Assembly (NCBI GenBank): GCA_029721435.1
Contig: CM056582.1
Coordinates: forward strand, 41,498,611-41,562,610
DNA length: 64,000 nt
Origin: Gymnothorax reevesii
Lineage: Eukaryota > Chordata > Actinopteri > Anguilliformes > Muraenidae
Direction: 5' to 3'
Shown here: piece by piece, positions 63,461-64,000 of the stretch
How the letters are laid out: each line of letters begins with the position of its first letter
Position numbering within the stretch: the stretch's first letter is position 1
Program-made: the position numbers and the translations under genes
Notes under the pieces: generated by a model
Database searches by the model: none
The model's input: the letters and a program-made list of their open reading frames with translations, nothing else
Told to the model about the DNA's origin: nothing

Positions 63461-63907
63461 ACTGCAGATGCCTGGGGATCATTCTTATGACTCTTGTTTT
63501 ATACCATGGGATTAAAACTGACTGTTTGCACGTTTACATCAAATTCATCTCATGATTGGTAAACAAAATCCAGAATCTGCTTTGCAAAAATAGTTTGTCA
63601 GTCCACTGTTGCTGTGCCATTGGAGCATGTGTACAGTGCGGTCTGTTAGCATTTATTCACGTTCACAATTTTCTGCTTTTTATTTCTCTTCTTCTGCACA
63701 CTGGATTTAAAGATGATGTTTATCACTTTTTAACAAGAGATTATAATTTTTATTTGTGAGTCGCTGCATCCTGTATTTGCACCATTAAAGAATCGTTGCC
63801 CGTTTAATGCAGTCTAATTGTTCAGTATGGAAGCAGTTGTGCTTATCGACTGCACTGTCTCTTTATGCCTTTATACAGTAGCTGCACAGTTCATCCACAT
63901 ACTCATG

Positions 63908-64000
63908 CACAACCCAAATTCTGAAATAGTTGGGACAAAGTTTAAATTGTGAATAAAATCAAAATGCAATGACTTTCAGATCACATGAGCCAATATGTTA
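63908..64000. mobile_element. Left end of a DNA element cut by the window end
   Basis: 'caacccaaattctgaaatag', 'ttgggacaaagtttaaattg', 'aaaatgcaatgactttcaga' form the start of a repeat that I recall as very frequent in fish (an 'agttgggaca...atgcaatgattt' end). The rest is outside. Confidence 0.45.

Noticed and set aside
58801..64000. Search for ASB3 exon 7 or the SOCS box
   Set aside because: No splice-bounded segment reads like the expected continuation, so the rest of the gene is taken to lie beyond the window.

Overview
The window is vertebrate genomic DNA, almost certainly from a ray-finned fish. It holds two intron-containing animal genes with GT...AG splice sites, and most of the remaining sequence I can classify is mobile elements typical of fish: Tc1-like elements of several families, hAT and TTAA-type MITEs, an L2-clade LINE, a Penelope-like element, a Gmr1-type Ty3/gypsy element, DANA/HE1-like SINEs and a Crypton relic. 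No bacterial-style operon, CRISPR array or complete tRNA gene is present. The species cannot be fixed from the sequence alone.

Two host genes lie on the + strand. CHAC2 (glutathione-specific gamma-glutamylcyclotransferase 2) has three coding exons (6313-6447, 7018-7053, 14527-14898) and gives a complete 180-residue protein behind a CpG-rich upstream region. ASB3 (ankyrin repeat and SOCS box protein 3) has six coding exons in the window (33841-34036, 39832-40002, 40377-40489, 53524-53656, 54333-54510, 58597-58800). These encode about 331 residues of ankyrin repeats; the remaining repeats and the SOCS box must lie beyond 64000. All splice phases join correctly. The pairing of CHAC2 with ASB3 matches the neighbourhood known in other vertebrates. 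CHAC2 acts in cytosolic glutathione breakdown and ASB3 is a substrate receptor of a cullin-5 ubiquitin ligase; nothing in the sequence shows that they work together.

Layout: 1-430 tandem repeats; 431-3560 unassigned AT-rich DNA; 3739-5055 Crypton relic, a MITE and a hairpin repeat; 5380-6312 CpG-rich promoter region; 6313-14898 CHAC2, whose 7.5-kb second intron holds two Tc1-like elements, one of them split by a TTAA-flanked insertion; 15236-16790 inverted Penelope-like fragments with hammerhead-ribozyme-like ends; 16835-18414 Tc1-like relic with a nested hAT MITE; 18420-21363 L2 LINE; 22996-28860 an almost full-length Gmr1-type LTR retrotransposon with integrase ahead of reverse transcriptase; 31190-32970 an unidentified element with inverted arms; 33405-33725 SINE; 33821-58800 ASB3. 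The ASB3 introns contain a full-length broken Tc1 element, several MITEs, an 18S rRNA pseudogene, a piggyBac relic, a 2.1-kb hAT element and a 1.93-kb fold-back element. From 58801 to 64000 come further MITEs, a minisatellite and simple repeats.

The most unusual items are the integrase-before-RT gene order, the hammerhead-like ends of the Penelope elements plus a second such palindrome at 44420-44492, the giant fold-back element with a 6-bp flanking repeat, and the internally deleted 18S rDNA insertion. All family names rest on motifs I could read and remembered family features, not on database searches.
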